Part shown: positions 5,794 through 12,795 of the stretch, one piece after another | How positions within the stretch are numbered: the first letter of the stretch is position 1 | Layout of the letters: each line of letters opens with the position of its first letter | From: an uncultured Selenomonas sp. | GTDB lineage: Bacteria > Bacillota > Negativicutes > Selenomonadales > Selenomonadaceae | NCBI GenBank assembly: GCA_905373085.1 | Contig: CAJPRR010000054.1 | Coordinates: 1-12,840, forward strand | Direction of reading: 5' to 3' | Length of the DNA: 12,840 nt | Notes under the pieces: generated by a model | Databases searched by the model: none | Told to the model about the DNA's origin: nothing | What the model saw: only the letters and a program-made list of their open reading frames with translations | Program-made: the position numbers and the translations under genes

Positions 5794-7401
5794 ATGGAGA
5801 AGGCAACAGTCGTCGTCATCGGAGGAGGAGCTACGGGCGTCGGCATCCTGCGCGATCTCGCCATGCGCGGCGTCGACGTGCTGCTGCTCGAAAAGGAGGA
5901 TCTCGTCAACGGCGCAAGTTCGCGCTACCACGGTCTTCTGCACAGCGGCGGACGCTACGCCGTCAAGGATCAGGAGGCTGCAAAGGAGTGCATCGAGGAG
6001 AACACGATTCTCAGAAAGATCGGCAAGTCGTGCGTCGAGCCGATCGGCGGCATGTTCGTGCGTCTCGACTCGGACGATGCGGACTTCGAGGCGAGCTGGG
6101 TCGAAGGCTGTAAGGCGAGCGGCATCGAGGCGCGCCCCCTGACGCTCGACGAAGCGTTCCGCATGGAGCCGCGCCTGTCGCGTCATATCGTCTCCGCCTA
6201 CGCCGTGCCCGACGCGGCGATCGACGGTTTCCGCATGTCGTGCCAAAACGTCGCTTCCGCCGTGCGCTACGGCGGGCGCTACAAGACGTATGCCGAGGTC
6301 GTCGGCATCCAAGAGAAGAACGGCGAGCTCGAAGGCGTGCGCGTGCGCAATCGCTTCTCGGGCGAGGAATACACGATCGCCTGCGACATCCTCGTCAATG
6401 CGGCGGGCGGCTGGTGCGAGAAGGTCGCCGAGCTTGCGGGACTCAACGTCCCCGTGCAGCCCGACAAGGGCACGCTCATCGCTTTCAACCAGCGCCTCGC
6501 GAACCACGTCGTCAATCGCCTGCACAAGCCGTCGGACGGCGACATCTTCGTGCCGCACGGCTCGATCACGATCCTCGGCACGACGTCGATGAGCATCGAC
6601 GATCCCGAGGACACAAGCTCGTCCTATGAGGAGATCGAGGCATTGATGAAGATCGGCGAAGAGACCTTCGAGGATCTTCGCTGCTACCGCATTCTGCGCG
6701 CCTTCGCCGGCTCGCGCCCGCTCTACAAGCAGCCGGGCGCATCGGGGCGCGGCGCGTCGCGCGGCTTCGTGATCCTCGACCACGAAAAAGACGGGCTCAA
6801 GGGCATGATGACGATCGTCGGCGGCAAGTTCACGACGTACCGTCTGATGGCCGAGCGCATCAGCGACCAGATCGCCGAGAAGCTTGGCGTCAAGACGCCG
6901 TGCCGCACGGCCGACGAGCCGCTCGTGCCCGAGGTCAGCGCCGAGGCAAAGCAGAAGGCGGCGAGGTACTTCCCGTCCTTCGGCACGAACCTCGCGGCGA
7001 CGCGCCTAGGCCCCGACGCCTTCGAGCGCGTCGCCAAGCGCCTCGAAGAGGAGCCGGAATCTCGTGCGCTCGTCTGCGAGTGCGAGAACATCACGCTCGC
7101 CGAGATCGAGGAGATCGCCAAGAGCGCGGACAGCTGCATCATCAATGACATCCGCCGCCGCACGCGCCTCGGCATGGGCACGTGCCAAGGCAATTTCTGC
7201 AGTCTTCGCGCCGCCGGCGTCTTCAGCCGCGTCGGCAGCACAGAGGGCGCGAGGGATTCGCTCGGCCAGCTCAAGGGCTTTCTGCAAGGCCGCTGGAAGG
7301 GCGTGCGCCCCGTCCTCATGGGACGCAACATCCGCGAGACGGAGATGACGCGAGCTCTCTACGAGCTTTCCTTTAATGTCAATGGAGGCAAGAAAGCATG
7401 A
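5794..7401 (+). CDS. glpA: Anaerobic glycerol-3-phosphate dehydrogenase subunit A
   Basis: GlpA is the FAD subunit that oxidises sn-glycerol 3-phosphate to dihydroxyacetone phosphate within membrane-associated GlpABC. The 535-residue protein opens with the Rossmann FAD site VVVIGGGATGVG (Gly10, Gly12, Gly15) and the ribose-binding Glu33. The conserved SSRYHGLLHSGGRYA follows at about 42-56, and the second FAD segment MTIVGGKFTTYR at 339-350. The C-terminal BFD-like [2Fe-2S] domain has Cys428, Cys430, Cys464 and Cys469, as in E. coli GlpA. The frame is open upstream to 5626, but the ATG at 5794 follows AAAGGAG and begins the FAD fold. Its stop overlaps the glpB start as ATGA, giving translational coupling. 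It is first in glpABCKF. Confidence 0.96.
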   Translation: MEKATVVVIGGGATGVGILRDLAMRGVDVLLLEKEDLVNGASSRYHGLLHSGGRYAVKDQEAAKECIEENTILRKIGKSCVEPIGGMFVRLDSDDADFEASWVEGCKASGIEARPLTLDEAFRMEPRLSRHIVSAYAVPDAAIDGFRMSCQNVASAVRYGGRYKTYAEVVGIQEKNGELEGVRVRNRFSGEEYTIACDILVNAAGGWCEKVAELAGLNVPVQPDKGTLIAFNQRLANHVVNRLHKPSDGDIFVPHGSITILGTTSMSIDDPEDTSSSYEEIEALMKIGEETFEDLRCYRILRAFAGSRPLYKQPGASGRGASRGFVILDHEKDGLKGMMTIVGGKFTTYRLMAERISDQIAEKLGVKTPCRTADEPLVPEVSAEAKQKAARYFPSFGTNLAATRLGPDAFERVAKRLEEEPESRALVCECENITLAEIEEIAKSADSCIINDIRRRTRLGMGTCQGNFCSLRAAGVFSRVGSTEGARDSLGQLKGFLQGRWKGVRPVLMGRNIRETEMTRALYELSFNVNGGKKA

Positions 7402-8624
7402 AACAACGGGACGTAGCAATCATCGGCGGCGGCTTTGCCGGTCTCATGGCTGCCATCGTCTGCGCCAAGAACGGCAAAAAAGCGAGCGTATTCCTCTACG
7501 GCTCGGGTTCTTTCCCCTTGAACAGCGGACTCATCGACCTCCTCGGCTACGATGAAGCACGCACATGGGTTAAGGATCCCCTGACGGCGATCGAGCAGCT
7601 GCCCGCCGAGCACCCTTACCACAGAATCGGCAAGGAATCCATCGAAAAAGCCGCCGACTTCTTCCTTAAATTTATGGAAGAAGAGGGCTTCCCTTACTGC
7701 GGCAGCCCGCATGAACAACAATCTGCCGTGACGCCCGTCGGTACCTTGAAGCCCTCGTGTCTTGTGCCTGCATCCATGCGGGCGCCGGACTTCACCGGCA
7801 AGGACGTCATCGTCGTCGGCGTCAAGGGTCTAAAGGACTGCTGCCCCGAGATGATCGCGGCGAACCTCGCCGACGCGCTCAAGGAGGCTTCGAGCATCCG
7901 CACGTTCGAGGTCATGCCCGAAGCCGTCGCCGAGCGCGATCTCTCAATCCTCGACGCCGCACGCTGGTTGGAGGGCACGGGCGCGACGGCCGTCCTGCGC
8001 CAGCTCGCCGCCGAGGACGGCACGAACCGCGTCTTCCTCTTCCCGCAGATTCTCGGCGTGCGCGGCGAGCGCGTCTTCAAGAAGATGCAGGCGGCGATGC
8101 AGGGGCAGATTCTTGAGACGACCGCCATGCCGCCCTCGGCGAACGGCATGCGCCTGCGCGACGTGCTCATGAAGGCGGCTCGCCGCCTCGGCGTCGAGTT
8201 CTTCGAGAATGCCCGCGTCACGGGTTTTTCGGCAGACAGCAAGCGCTGCCGTTCCATCCGTGTCACGGGCGTTCACGAGAAGGACTACCGCGCCGAGAAG
8301 TTCGTCCTCGCGACGGGCGGCTTCTACAGCGCCGGACTCATCTCCGAACGCCCCGGCGAAGCCTATGAGCCGATCTTTGACCTGCCCGTCGCGTGCGAGA
8401 AAGATCCCGAGAAATGGACGGCGAGCGACGTCTTTGATGCGCAGCCTTTCATGAAGGCGGGCGTCCGCACGGACGAGATGCTTCGCCCCGTCGATGAAAA
8501 AGGCGCACTCGTCTTCGAGAACGTCCACGTCGTCGGGCGCGAGCTTGCGGACTATGACTTCTGCCGCGAGCACTCGGGCAACGGCGTCGCGCTGGCATCG
8601 GCCTACAAAGCGGCACAGGCGTGA
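7398..8624 (+). CDS. glpB: Anaerobic glycerol-3-phosphate dehydrogenase subunit B
   Basis: GlpB is the second flavoprotein subunit of GlpABC, which passes electrons between GlpA and the iron-sulfur subunit GlpC. The 408-residue protein begins with DVAIIGGGFAGLMAA, a dinucleotide-binding motif, followed by the GlpB-typical GSFPLNSGLIDLLGY at about residues 37-51. The C-terminal FAD-contacting region includes FVLATGGFYSAGLISE and a late VVGRELADYDF. The length is close to that of known GlpB proteins. The start overlaps glpA by four bases and has GGAGG upstream. glpC starts 15 bases after the stop. Subunit identity rests on both motifs and the A-B-C order. Confidence 0.94.
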   Translation: MKQRDVAIIGGGFAGLMAAIVCAKNGKKASVFLYGSGSFPLNSGLIDLLGYDEARTWVKDPLTAIEQLPAEHPYHRIGKESIEKAADFFLKFMEEEGFPYCGSPHEQQSAVTPVGTLKPSCLVPASMRAPDFTGKDVIVVGVKGLKDCCPEMIAANLADALKEASSIRTFEVMPEAVAERDLSILDAARWLEGTGATAVLRQLAAEDGTNRVFLFPQILGVRGERVFKKMQAAMQGQILETTAMPPSANGMRLRDVLMKAARRLGVEFFENARVTGFSADSKRCRSIRVTGVHEKDYRAEKFVLATGGFYSAGLISERPGEAYEPIFDLPVACEKDPEKWTASDVFDAQPFMKAGVRTDEMLRPVDEKGALVFENVHVVGRELADYDFCREHSGNGVALASAYKAAQA

Positions 8625-8639
8625 GAGGAGCGAAGAGCA

Positions 8640-9866
8640 ATGAAAAAACCTTTTGAACTGCACGAAACCACGCCGGACACCGCCGACCACTGCATCGCCT
8701 GCACCTGCTGCATCGCGAACTGCCCCGTGACGGAGGCCACGCGCGCCTTTGCCGGGCCGAAGCTCACGGGACCCGCGCACAGCCGCATGAAGTTCGCCGA
8801 GGACGATATCGAGCGCAGTCTCGAATACTGCTCGAACTGCAAAAACTGCGAGATCACCTGTCCCTCGGGCGTGCGCGTCGCAACGCTCAACATGCTGCAG
8901 CGCGGCGAATACTACCGCACGCACAAGCATTCGCAGAGGGACGACATGCTCGCGCACGGCGAGCGCATGGCAAAGCTCGTGCGCTCGCTGCCCTTTGGCG
9001 CAACATGCGCCAACATCGGCATGAAGATCGGCAAGGCGCTCGGCGTCTTCGCCGCCGTCGGCATCGCGGGCGAGCGCGATATGCCCGCCTTCGCGCCCGA
9101 TTCTTTCTACAGCCTCTTCGCCAAGATGGAGCAGAAGCCGTCAGAGAAGAAGGTCATCTTCTACCCGGGCTGCTACATCAACGAGTACGAGCCGGCGATC
9201 GGCCGCGCCTTCATCAACGTCATGCAGAAGAACGGCTATGAGGTCATCACGGACAAATCCTTCATCTGCTGCGGCGCTCCCATGGTCGCCTCGGGCTACC
9301 TCGACGAGGCGCACGAGAACGCAAAGAAGAACGCCGAGCGCATCCTCGCGTGGAAGGCGAAGGGCGTTCCCGTCGTCGCCTGCTGCACGAGCTGCTCCTT
9401 GATGCTCAAGAGCGAGTACCACGAGCTTTTCGAAGACAGCGAGATGCGCGAGATTTCCTCGGGCATTTACGACGCCTTCGAGTTCCTCGACATCATGGAG
9501 GAGCGCGGCGAACTCAGCGAGGACTTCGCCCCCATCGAGCGGCGTTTCTCCTATCATGCGCCGTGCCATCTGCGCGCCCAGGGCATCGGGCTGCCATCCT
9601 TCAGCTTCCTGCAGCGCATCCCCGGCCTCTCCATCGAGAACCTCGCCGCCGGCTGCTGCGGCATGTCGGGAAGCTTCGGCTTCAAGGGCGACAAGTACGA
9701 GATCTCCATGAAGGTCGGCGAGAAGGTCTTCGAGCGCATCGCCGAGGTCGGCGCTGACACCGTCGTCTCCGACTGCGGCACCTGCCGCCTGCAGATCCGC
9801 CACGGCTCTGGCAGGGCGACGTGCCATCCCATCGAAATCCTCGCGCAAGCGTATGGATATAAATAA
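8640..9866 (+). CDS. glpC: Anaerobic glycerol-3-phosphate dehydrogenase subunit C
   Basis: GlpC is the iron-sulfur, membrane-anchoring subunit that hands electrons from GlpAB to quinones. This 408-residue copy has two [4Fe-4S] ferredoxin motifs, Cys18-x2-Cys21-x2-Cys24-x3-Cys28-Pro and Cys64-x2-Cys67-x2-Cys70-x3-Cys74-Pro. Two cysteine-rich CCG domains follow: the first has Cys178, Cys210-Cys211-Gly and Cys249/252; the second has Cys309, Cys339-Cys340-Gly and Cys379/382. These are the domains shared with heterodisulfide reductase subunit B. No membrane-spanning helix is evident, in line with peripheral attachment through amphipathic segments. GAGAGGAG precedes the ATG. A 202-base gap separates it from glpK. 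Confidence 0.95.
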   Translation: MKKPFELHETTPDTADHCIACTCCIANCPVTEATRAFAGPKLTGPAHSRMKFAEDDIERSLEYCSNCKNCEITCPSGVRVATLNMLQRGEYYRTHKHSQRDDMLAHGERMAKLVRSLPFGATCANIGMKIGKALGVFAAVGIAGERDMPAFAPDSFYSLFAKMEQKPSEKKVIFYPGCYINEYEPAIGRAFINVMQKNGYEVITDKSFICCGAPMVASGYLDEAHENAKKNAERILAWKAKGVPVVACCTSCSLMLKSEYHELFEDSEMREISSGIYDAFEFLDIMEERGELSEDFAPIERRFSYHAPCHLRAQGIGLPSFSFLQRIPGLSIENLAAGCCGMSGSFGFKGDKYEISMKVGEKVFERIAEVGADTVVSDCGTCRLQIRHGSGRATCHPIEILAQAYGYK

Positions 9867-10068
9867 GGAAGCATATCCTTGCTTCTCCAAGGCTCCCGCA
9901 GCCCGACACAACGAGCCGCAGGGGAAGGAATCTCGCCCGGAAGGGAGGCGGTCATCAAGAAACGTGAAGAAAGCACCACCCCACAGTTTCATCCAACGAG
10001 GCCTGCACGACGCTATGACGGCGTGCAGAAGAAGAAGGTCTGAGAAACGAAAGAAAAGGAGTGGCAAT
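9867..10068 (+). promoter_or_regulatory. Intra-operon region between glpC and glpK
   Basis: This 202-base gap is the longest inside the operon. It holds GAAGCA/TGCTTC (9868-9885), a small hairpin just after the glpC stop, and CTGCACG/CGTGCAG (10003-10009 with 10022-10028). The GAAACGAAA nonamer at 10044-10052 is shared with the glpA leader. I see no good -35/-10 pair. mRNA processing or separate control of glpKF is possible. Confidence 0.35.
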
Positions 10069-11571
10069 ATGGGACAGAAATACGTCATGGCGCTTGACGC
10101 CGGCACGACGAGCAACCGCGCCATCATCTTCGATGCAGATTCCAAGATCGTCGGCGTCGCGCAGAAGGAGTTCACGCAGCACTTCCCGCAGCCCGGCTGG
10201 GTTGAGCACGACGCGGAAGAGATCTGGAGCTCCATGCACGAGGTCATGAGGGAAGCTCTCGAACAGTCGGGACTCGTCGCGAGCGACATCGCCGCCATCG
10301 GCATCACGAACCAACGCGAGACGACGGTCATCTGGGATCGGACGACGGGGCGGCCGATCTACAACGCCATCGTCTGGCAGTCGCGCCAGACAGCGGACAT
10401 CTGCGAGGATCTCAAGCGTCAAGGTCTTGTCGATGAGTTCAAGGAGAAGACGGGACTCGTCATCGACGCCTACTTCTCGGGCACAAAGGTCAAGTGGATC
10501 CTCGACCATGTGGAAGGCGCACGCGCACGCGCGGAAAAGGGCGAGCTTGCCTTCGGCACGATCGACACGTGGCTTCTCTGGAAGCTCACGGGCGGCAAAG
10601 AGCACAAGACGGACTACTCGAACGCTTCGCGCACGTTGATGTTCAACATCAAGACGCTCGAATGGGACGAGGCGCTCTTGAAGCATCTGACCGTGCCGAA
10701 GAGCCTCCTGCCCGAAGTGCGGCCGTCGAGCGAGATCTACGGGCACACCGTGCCGTCGGTCATCGGCGCCGCCGTCCCCGTCGCGGGCATGGCGGGCGAC
10801 CAGCAGTCGGCACTCTTCGGACAGAACTGCTTCTTGCCCGGCGAGGCGAAGAACACTTACGGCACGGGCTGCTTCCTGCTCATGAACACGGGCACGGATA
10901 TATGCATGTCGAAGAACGGACTCGTGACGACTATCGCCTGGGGACTTGACGGCAAGGTCGAATACGCGCTCGAAGGCTCGATCTTCGTCGGCGGCTCCGC
11001 CATCCAATGGCTGCGCGACGGCCTGCGTCTCGTCGACTCCGCTCCCGACTCCGAATGGGTCGCGAAAAAAGTTCCCGATGCCGGCGGCGTCTACATGGTG
11101 CCCGCCTTCGTCGGACTCGGTGCACCGTATTGGGATATGAACGCGCGCGGCATGATCATCGGCCTCACGCGCGGCACGACGAAAGCGCACATCGTACGCG
11201 CCACGCTCGACTCCCTCGCCTACCAGACGCGCGACGTGCTCGGCTCGATGGAAGCCGACTCGGGCAACCGCCTCGCTGCGCTCAAGGTCGACGGCGGCGC
11301 CGTCGCCAACAACCTCCTCATGCAGTTCCAAGCCGACCTCCTCGGCGTTCCCGTCGACCGCCCGCAGATCACGGAGACGACGGCTCTGGGCGCCGCCTAC
11401 CTCGCCGGTCTTGCCACGGGCGTCTGGGCGTCGAAGGAAGATCTGAAGAAGAGCTGGCAGCTCGACACGCGCTTTACGCCCGCCCTCGACAAGAAGGATG
11501 CGGACAAGCTCTACAAGGGCTGGAAGAAGGCCGTCAAGCACGCCGCGAACTGGCTCGCGGATGAAGAATAG
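10069..11571 (+). CDS. glpK: Glycerol kinase
   Basis: GlpK phosphorylates glycerol with ATP to sn-glycerol 3-phosphate, the substrate of the GlpABC complex encoded upstream. The 500-residue FGGY-family protein is full length. It has the ATP-site DAGTTSNRAIIFD (10-22) and glycerol contacts equivalent to the E. coli enzyme: Arg83-Glu84, Trp103, Tyr135 and Asp244 in AGDQQSALFGQ. The C-terminal FGGY signature GLTRGTTKAHIVRATLDS is also present. The frame is open back to 9853, but the ATG at 10069 follows AAAAGGAG and matches the family start. The segment before the catalytic Asp (TVPSVIGAAVPVAG) lacks the HFYG histidine that HPr phosphorylates in enterococcal and bacilli kinases. That form of PTS control is therefore unlikely. 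glpF starts 12 bases after the stop. Confidence 0.97.
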   Translation: MGQKYVMALDAGTTSNRAIIFDADSKIVGVAQKEFTQHFPQPGWVEHDAEEIWSSMHEVMREALEQSGLVASDIAAIGITNQRETTVIWDRTTGRPIYNAIVWQSRQTADICEDLKRQGLVDEFKEKTGLVIDAYFSGTKVKWILDHVEGARARAEKGELAFGTIDTWLLWKLTGGKEHKTDYSNASRTLMFNIKTLEWDEALLKHLTVPKSLLPEVRPSSEIYGHTVPSVIGAAVPVAGMAGDQQSALFGQNCFLPGEAKNTYGTGCFLLMNTGTDICMSKNGLVTTIAWGLDGKVEYALEGSIFVGGSAIQWLRDGLRLVDSAPDSEWVAKKVPDAGGVYMVPAFVGLGAPYWDMNARGMIIGLTRGTTKAHIVRATLDSLAYQTRDVLGSMEADSGNRLAALKVDGGAVANNLLMQFQADLLGVPVDRPQITETTALGAAYLAGLATGVWASKEDLKKSWQLDTRFTPALDKKDADKLYKGWKKAVKHAANWLADEE

Positions 11572-11583
11572 GAGGATGCAAGG

Positions 11584-12312
11584 ATGTACGACAATCTTCT
11601 CGGTGAATTTTTCGGCACGATGGTGCTTCTCGTCTTCGGCTGCGGCGTCTGCGCCACATGCTCGCTCGAAGGCTCCAAAGGCAAGGGCGGCGGCTGGATC
11701 TGCATCGCTTTCGGCTGGGGCTTTGCCGTGACCTTCGGCGTATTCACCGCCATCTCGCTCGGTGCGCCGCAGGGAGACCTCAATCCTGCCGTCACCCTCG
11801 GCAAGATGCTTGCCGGAGTCTACAACTTCCAGCAGTTCCTCGCGACTTCCGTCGTCCAGATTCTCGGCGGCGTCGTAGGCGCCGCCATCGTCTGGCTCGC
11901 CTATCTGCCGCATTTTGAAAAGACGGAAGACAAGGCGACGAAGCTCGGCCTCTTCTGCACGGCTCCAGCCATTCGCTGCGCTTGGAAGAACTTCCTCTGC
12001 GAGTTCATCGCGACCTTCTTCCTGCTCTTCATGATCTGGGCGATCTTCTCCAAGCTCAACGGGCCTTTCGTGCCCGGCTACGGCCCGTACATCGTCGGCA
12101 TCCTCATCGTCGGCCTCGGCCTCAGCCTCGGCGGCCCCACGGGCTACGCGATGAATCCCGCGCGCGATCTCGGCCCTCGCATCGCCCACTTCCTCCTGCC
12201 CATCGCGGGCAAGGGCGGCAGCGACTTCGCCTACGGCTGGATTCCCGTCGTCGCCCCCCTCGCCGGCGCAGCCGCCGCCTACTTCGTATCGCACGGCATC
12301 GGCATGCTGTAA
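11584..12312 (+). CDS. glpF: Glycerol uptake facilitator (aquaglyceroporin)
   Basis: GlpF is a six-helix MIP-family channel that lets glycerol diffuse across the cytoplasmic membrane, where GlpK traps it. The 242-residue protein has both half-helix motifs, Asn67-Pro-Ala and Asn191-Pro-Ala-Arg-Asp. The Asp after the second NPAR is typical of glycerol channels rather than water-only aquaporins. The selectivity filter appears to be Trp45, Gly184 or its neighbour, Tyr188 in place of E. coli Phe200, and Arg194. An AGGAGG ribosome site precedes the ATG. It is the last gene of the operon and is followed after 19 bases by a 32-bp palindrome. Placing the channel gene after the kinase reverses the E. 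coli glpFK order. Confidence 0.95.
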   Translation: MYDNLLGEFFGTMVLLVFGCGVCATCSLEGSKGKGGGWICIAFGWGFAVTFGVFTAISLGAPQGDLNPAVTLGKMLAGVYNFQQFLATSVVQILGGVVGAAIVWLAYLPHFEKTEDKATKLGLFCTAPAIRCAWKNFLCEFIATFFLLFMIWAIFSKLNGPFVPGYGPYIVGILIVGLGLSLGGPTGYAMNPARDLGPRIAHFLLPIAGKGGSDFAYGWIPVVAPLAGAAAAYFVSHGIGML

Positions 12313-12331
12313 ACCTTCATAATAAGATGAA

Positions 12332-12363
12332 ATTGACGAAGGGCTTGCAAGCCCTTCGTCAAT
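12332..12363 (+). terminator. 32-bp perfect palindrome after glpF
   Basis: ATTGACGAAGGGCTTG is followed immediately by its exact reverse complement. It probably ends the glp operon or stabilises its 3' end, although no T run follows on the plus strand (TTTCATCTT follows on the minus strand). Its centre, TTGCAA, also serves as the -35 box of the next promoter. Confidence 0.6.
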
Positions 12364-12373
12364 CTGGTATGAT
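12345..12373 (+). promoter_or_regulatory. Promoter of the putative antitoxin RNA
   Basis: TTGCAA at 12345-12350 and the extended -10 TGG-TATGAT ending at 12373 are 17 bases apart. Transcription would begin near 12380. This promoter resembles the minus-strand promoter at 12606-12634 and is inverted relative to it. Confidence 0.6.
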
Positions 12374-12379
12374 ATAGAA

Positions 12380-12474
12380 AAGAAGAGAACCACTTGAAAC
12401 GGCTGCCTCTTCCAAGGTTTTTAGCTAAAGAAATTAACCGCATTCCTTGTCCGAGGGGCGGTTAATTCTTTTTT
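12380..12474 (+). ncRNA. Putative type I antitoxin RNA
   Basis: A short plus-strand transcript of about 95 bases is predicted from the promoter at 12345-12373 to the six T's at 12469-12474. Its last 45 or so bases are antisense to the 3' end of the small hydrophobic peptide message, including its final four codons and stop. Its 5' 30 bases (12384-12414) are nearly the same sequence as the leader of that message, not its complement. Pairing would therefore start at the 3' ends, at the C-rich or G-rich terminator loops. A TTG-initiated 23-codon frame exists but has no convincing ribosome site. Confidence 0.55.
12432..12474. terminator. Bidirectional terminator shared by toxin and antitoxin
   Basis: AATTAACCGC (12432-12441) pairs with GCGGTTAATT (12458-12467) around a 16-base loop that can form a small CCT/AGG stem. 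TCTTTTTT follows on the plus strand and TCTTTAG on the minus strand. Convergent transcripts would both end here. Confidence 0.85.
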
Positions 12475-12533
12475 AACACAACGACAAACCCTATCGCGAG
12501 TATCAAAACCAAAATCAACTCGGAAGAAGTCAT
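12462..12533 (-). CDS. Putative type I toxin, 23-residue hydrophobic peptide
   Basis: The peptide has a short polar N-terminus (MTSSE), one membrane helix (LILVLILAIGFVVVL) and a basic Lys-Lys-Asn end. That is the build of Fst/TxpA/holin-like type I toxins, which insert in the inner membrane. AAAGGGGGTG, eight of nine bases matching an ideal ribosome site, lies 6-8 bases before the ATG. It is paired in a hairpin (12539-12568), as is usual for mRNAs of such toxins. The message should start near 12599 from a good promoter and end at the hairpin that overlaps the stop codon. A short antisense-type RNA converges from the other side. Toxicity is inferred from architecture; a harmless membrane peptide is the alternative. 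Confidence 0.62.
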   Translation of the reverse strand: MTSSELILVLILAIGFVVVLKKN

Positions 12534-12538
12534 CTGCG

Positions 12539-12568
12539 CCACCCCCTTTCTTTTGGAATGGGGAGTGG
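12539..12568 (-). promoter_or_regulatory. Hairpin masking the toxin ribosome site
   Basis: On the minus strand CCACTCCCC (12568-12560) pairs with GGGGGTGG (12546-12539): eight G-C or A-T pairs with one bulged T and a 13-base loop. The 3' arm is the Shine-Dalgarno sequence, so translation should be low until the hairpin opens or is processed. Confidence 0.6.
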
Positions 12569-12605
12569 AAGAAGCAGCCGCTCAGCCTAGTGGTTCTCTC
12601 TCGGT

Positions 12606-12634
12606 ATTATACATGATTCGCCAGCCTGCTGCAA
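12606..12634 (-). promoter_or_regulatory. Promoter of the putative toxin mRNA
   Basis: On the minus strand TTGCAG (12634-12629) and TATAAT (12611-12606) are 17 bases apart, giving a start near 12599 and a leader of about 66 bases. Confidence 0.7.
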
Positions 12635-12638
12635 GCGT

Positions 12639-12690
12639 CAAGCCGCAGGCGCAGACCGATTGGCTAGATTTCTGTAAGGATATGTACAAC
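12639..12690 (+). repeat. Dispersed repeat copy, partner at 5051-5103
   Basis: CAAGCC, GCGCAGACC, TTCTG and ACAA blocks occur in the same order and spacing in both copies. About 33 of 42 bases match in the core, and most differences are transitions. Both copies lie in non-coding DNA, next to a minus-strand unit. Confidence 0.6.
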
Positions 12691-12795
12691 GTGCCTCTCT
12701 GAGGATGCCATCGTAAGAACCGGCAGAAAAAGTTTGCAGGCGCAAGCAGCAACGTCACATAAAAAAGCATAAGCCACAAAGCCTTCTTCCTATGA

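Larger units (their letters stand above)
12384..12599. repeat. Inverted repeat of the toxin and antitoxin 5' leaders
   Basis: The left arm 12384-12414 and the right arm 12566-12599 (reversed) share AGAGAACCACT, then CGGCTGC, then CTTCCA. The spacers between the blocks are 5 versus 8 bases and 2 versus 2. The homology continues outward into both promoters (TTGCA, 18 bases, TATRAT). Confidence 0.75.

Noticed and set aside
5674..6783. 369-codon minus-strand frame across glpA
   Set aside because: Antisense shadow of glpA with low-complexity Arg/Ala/Asp composition and no ribosome site.
9955..12393. Very long open frame (812 codons) on the minus strand across glpK and glpF
   Set aside because: It is antisense to two unmistakable genes, is rich in Arg/Asp/Glu/Ala and has no family motif. 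High GC and biased third positions remove stops on the opposite strand.
12394..12465. TTG-initiated 23-codon frame in the plus-strand short RNA
   Set aside because: No good ribosome site, polar and proline-rich product, and it runs into the terminator stem; more likely incidental.
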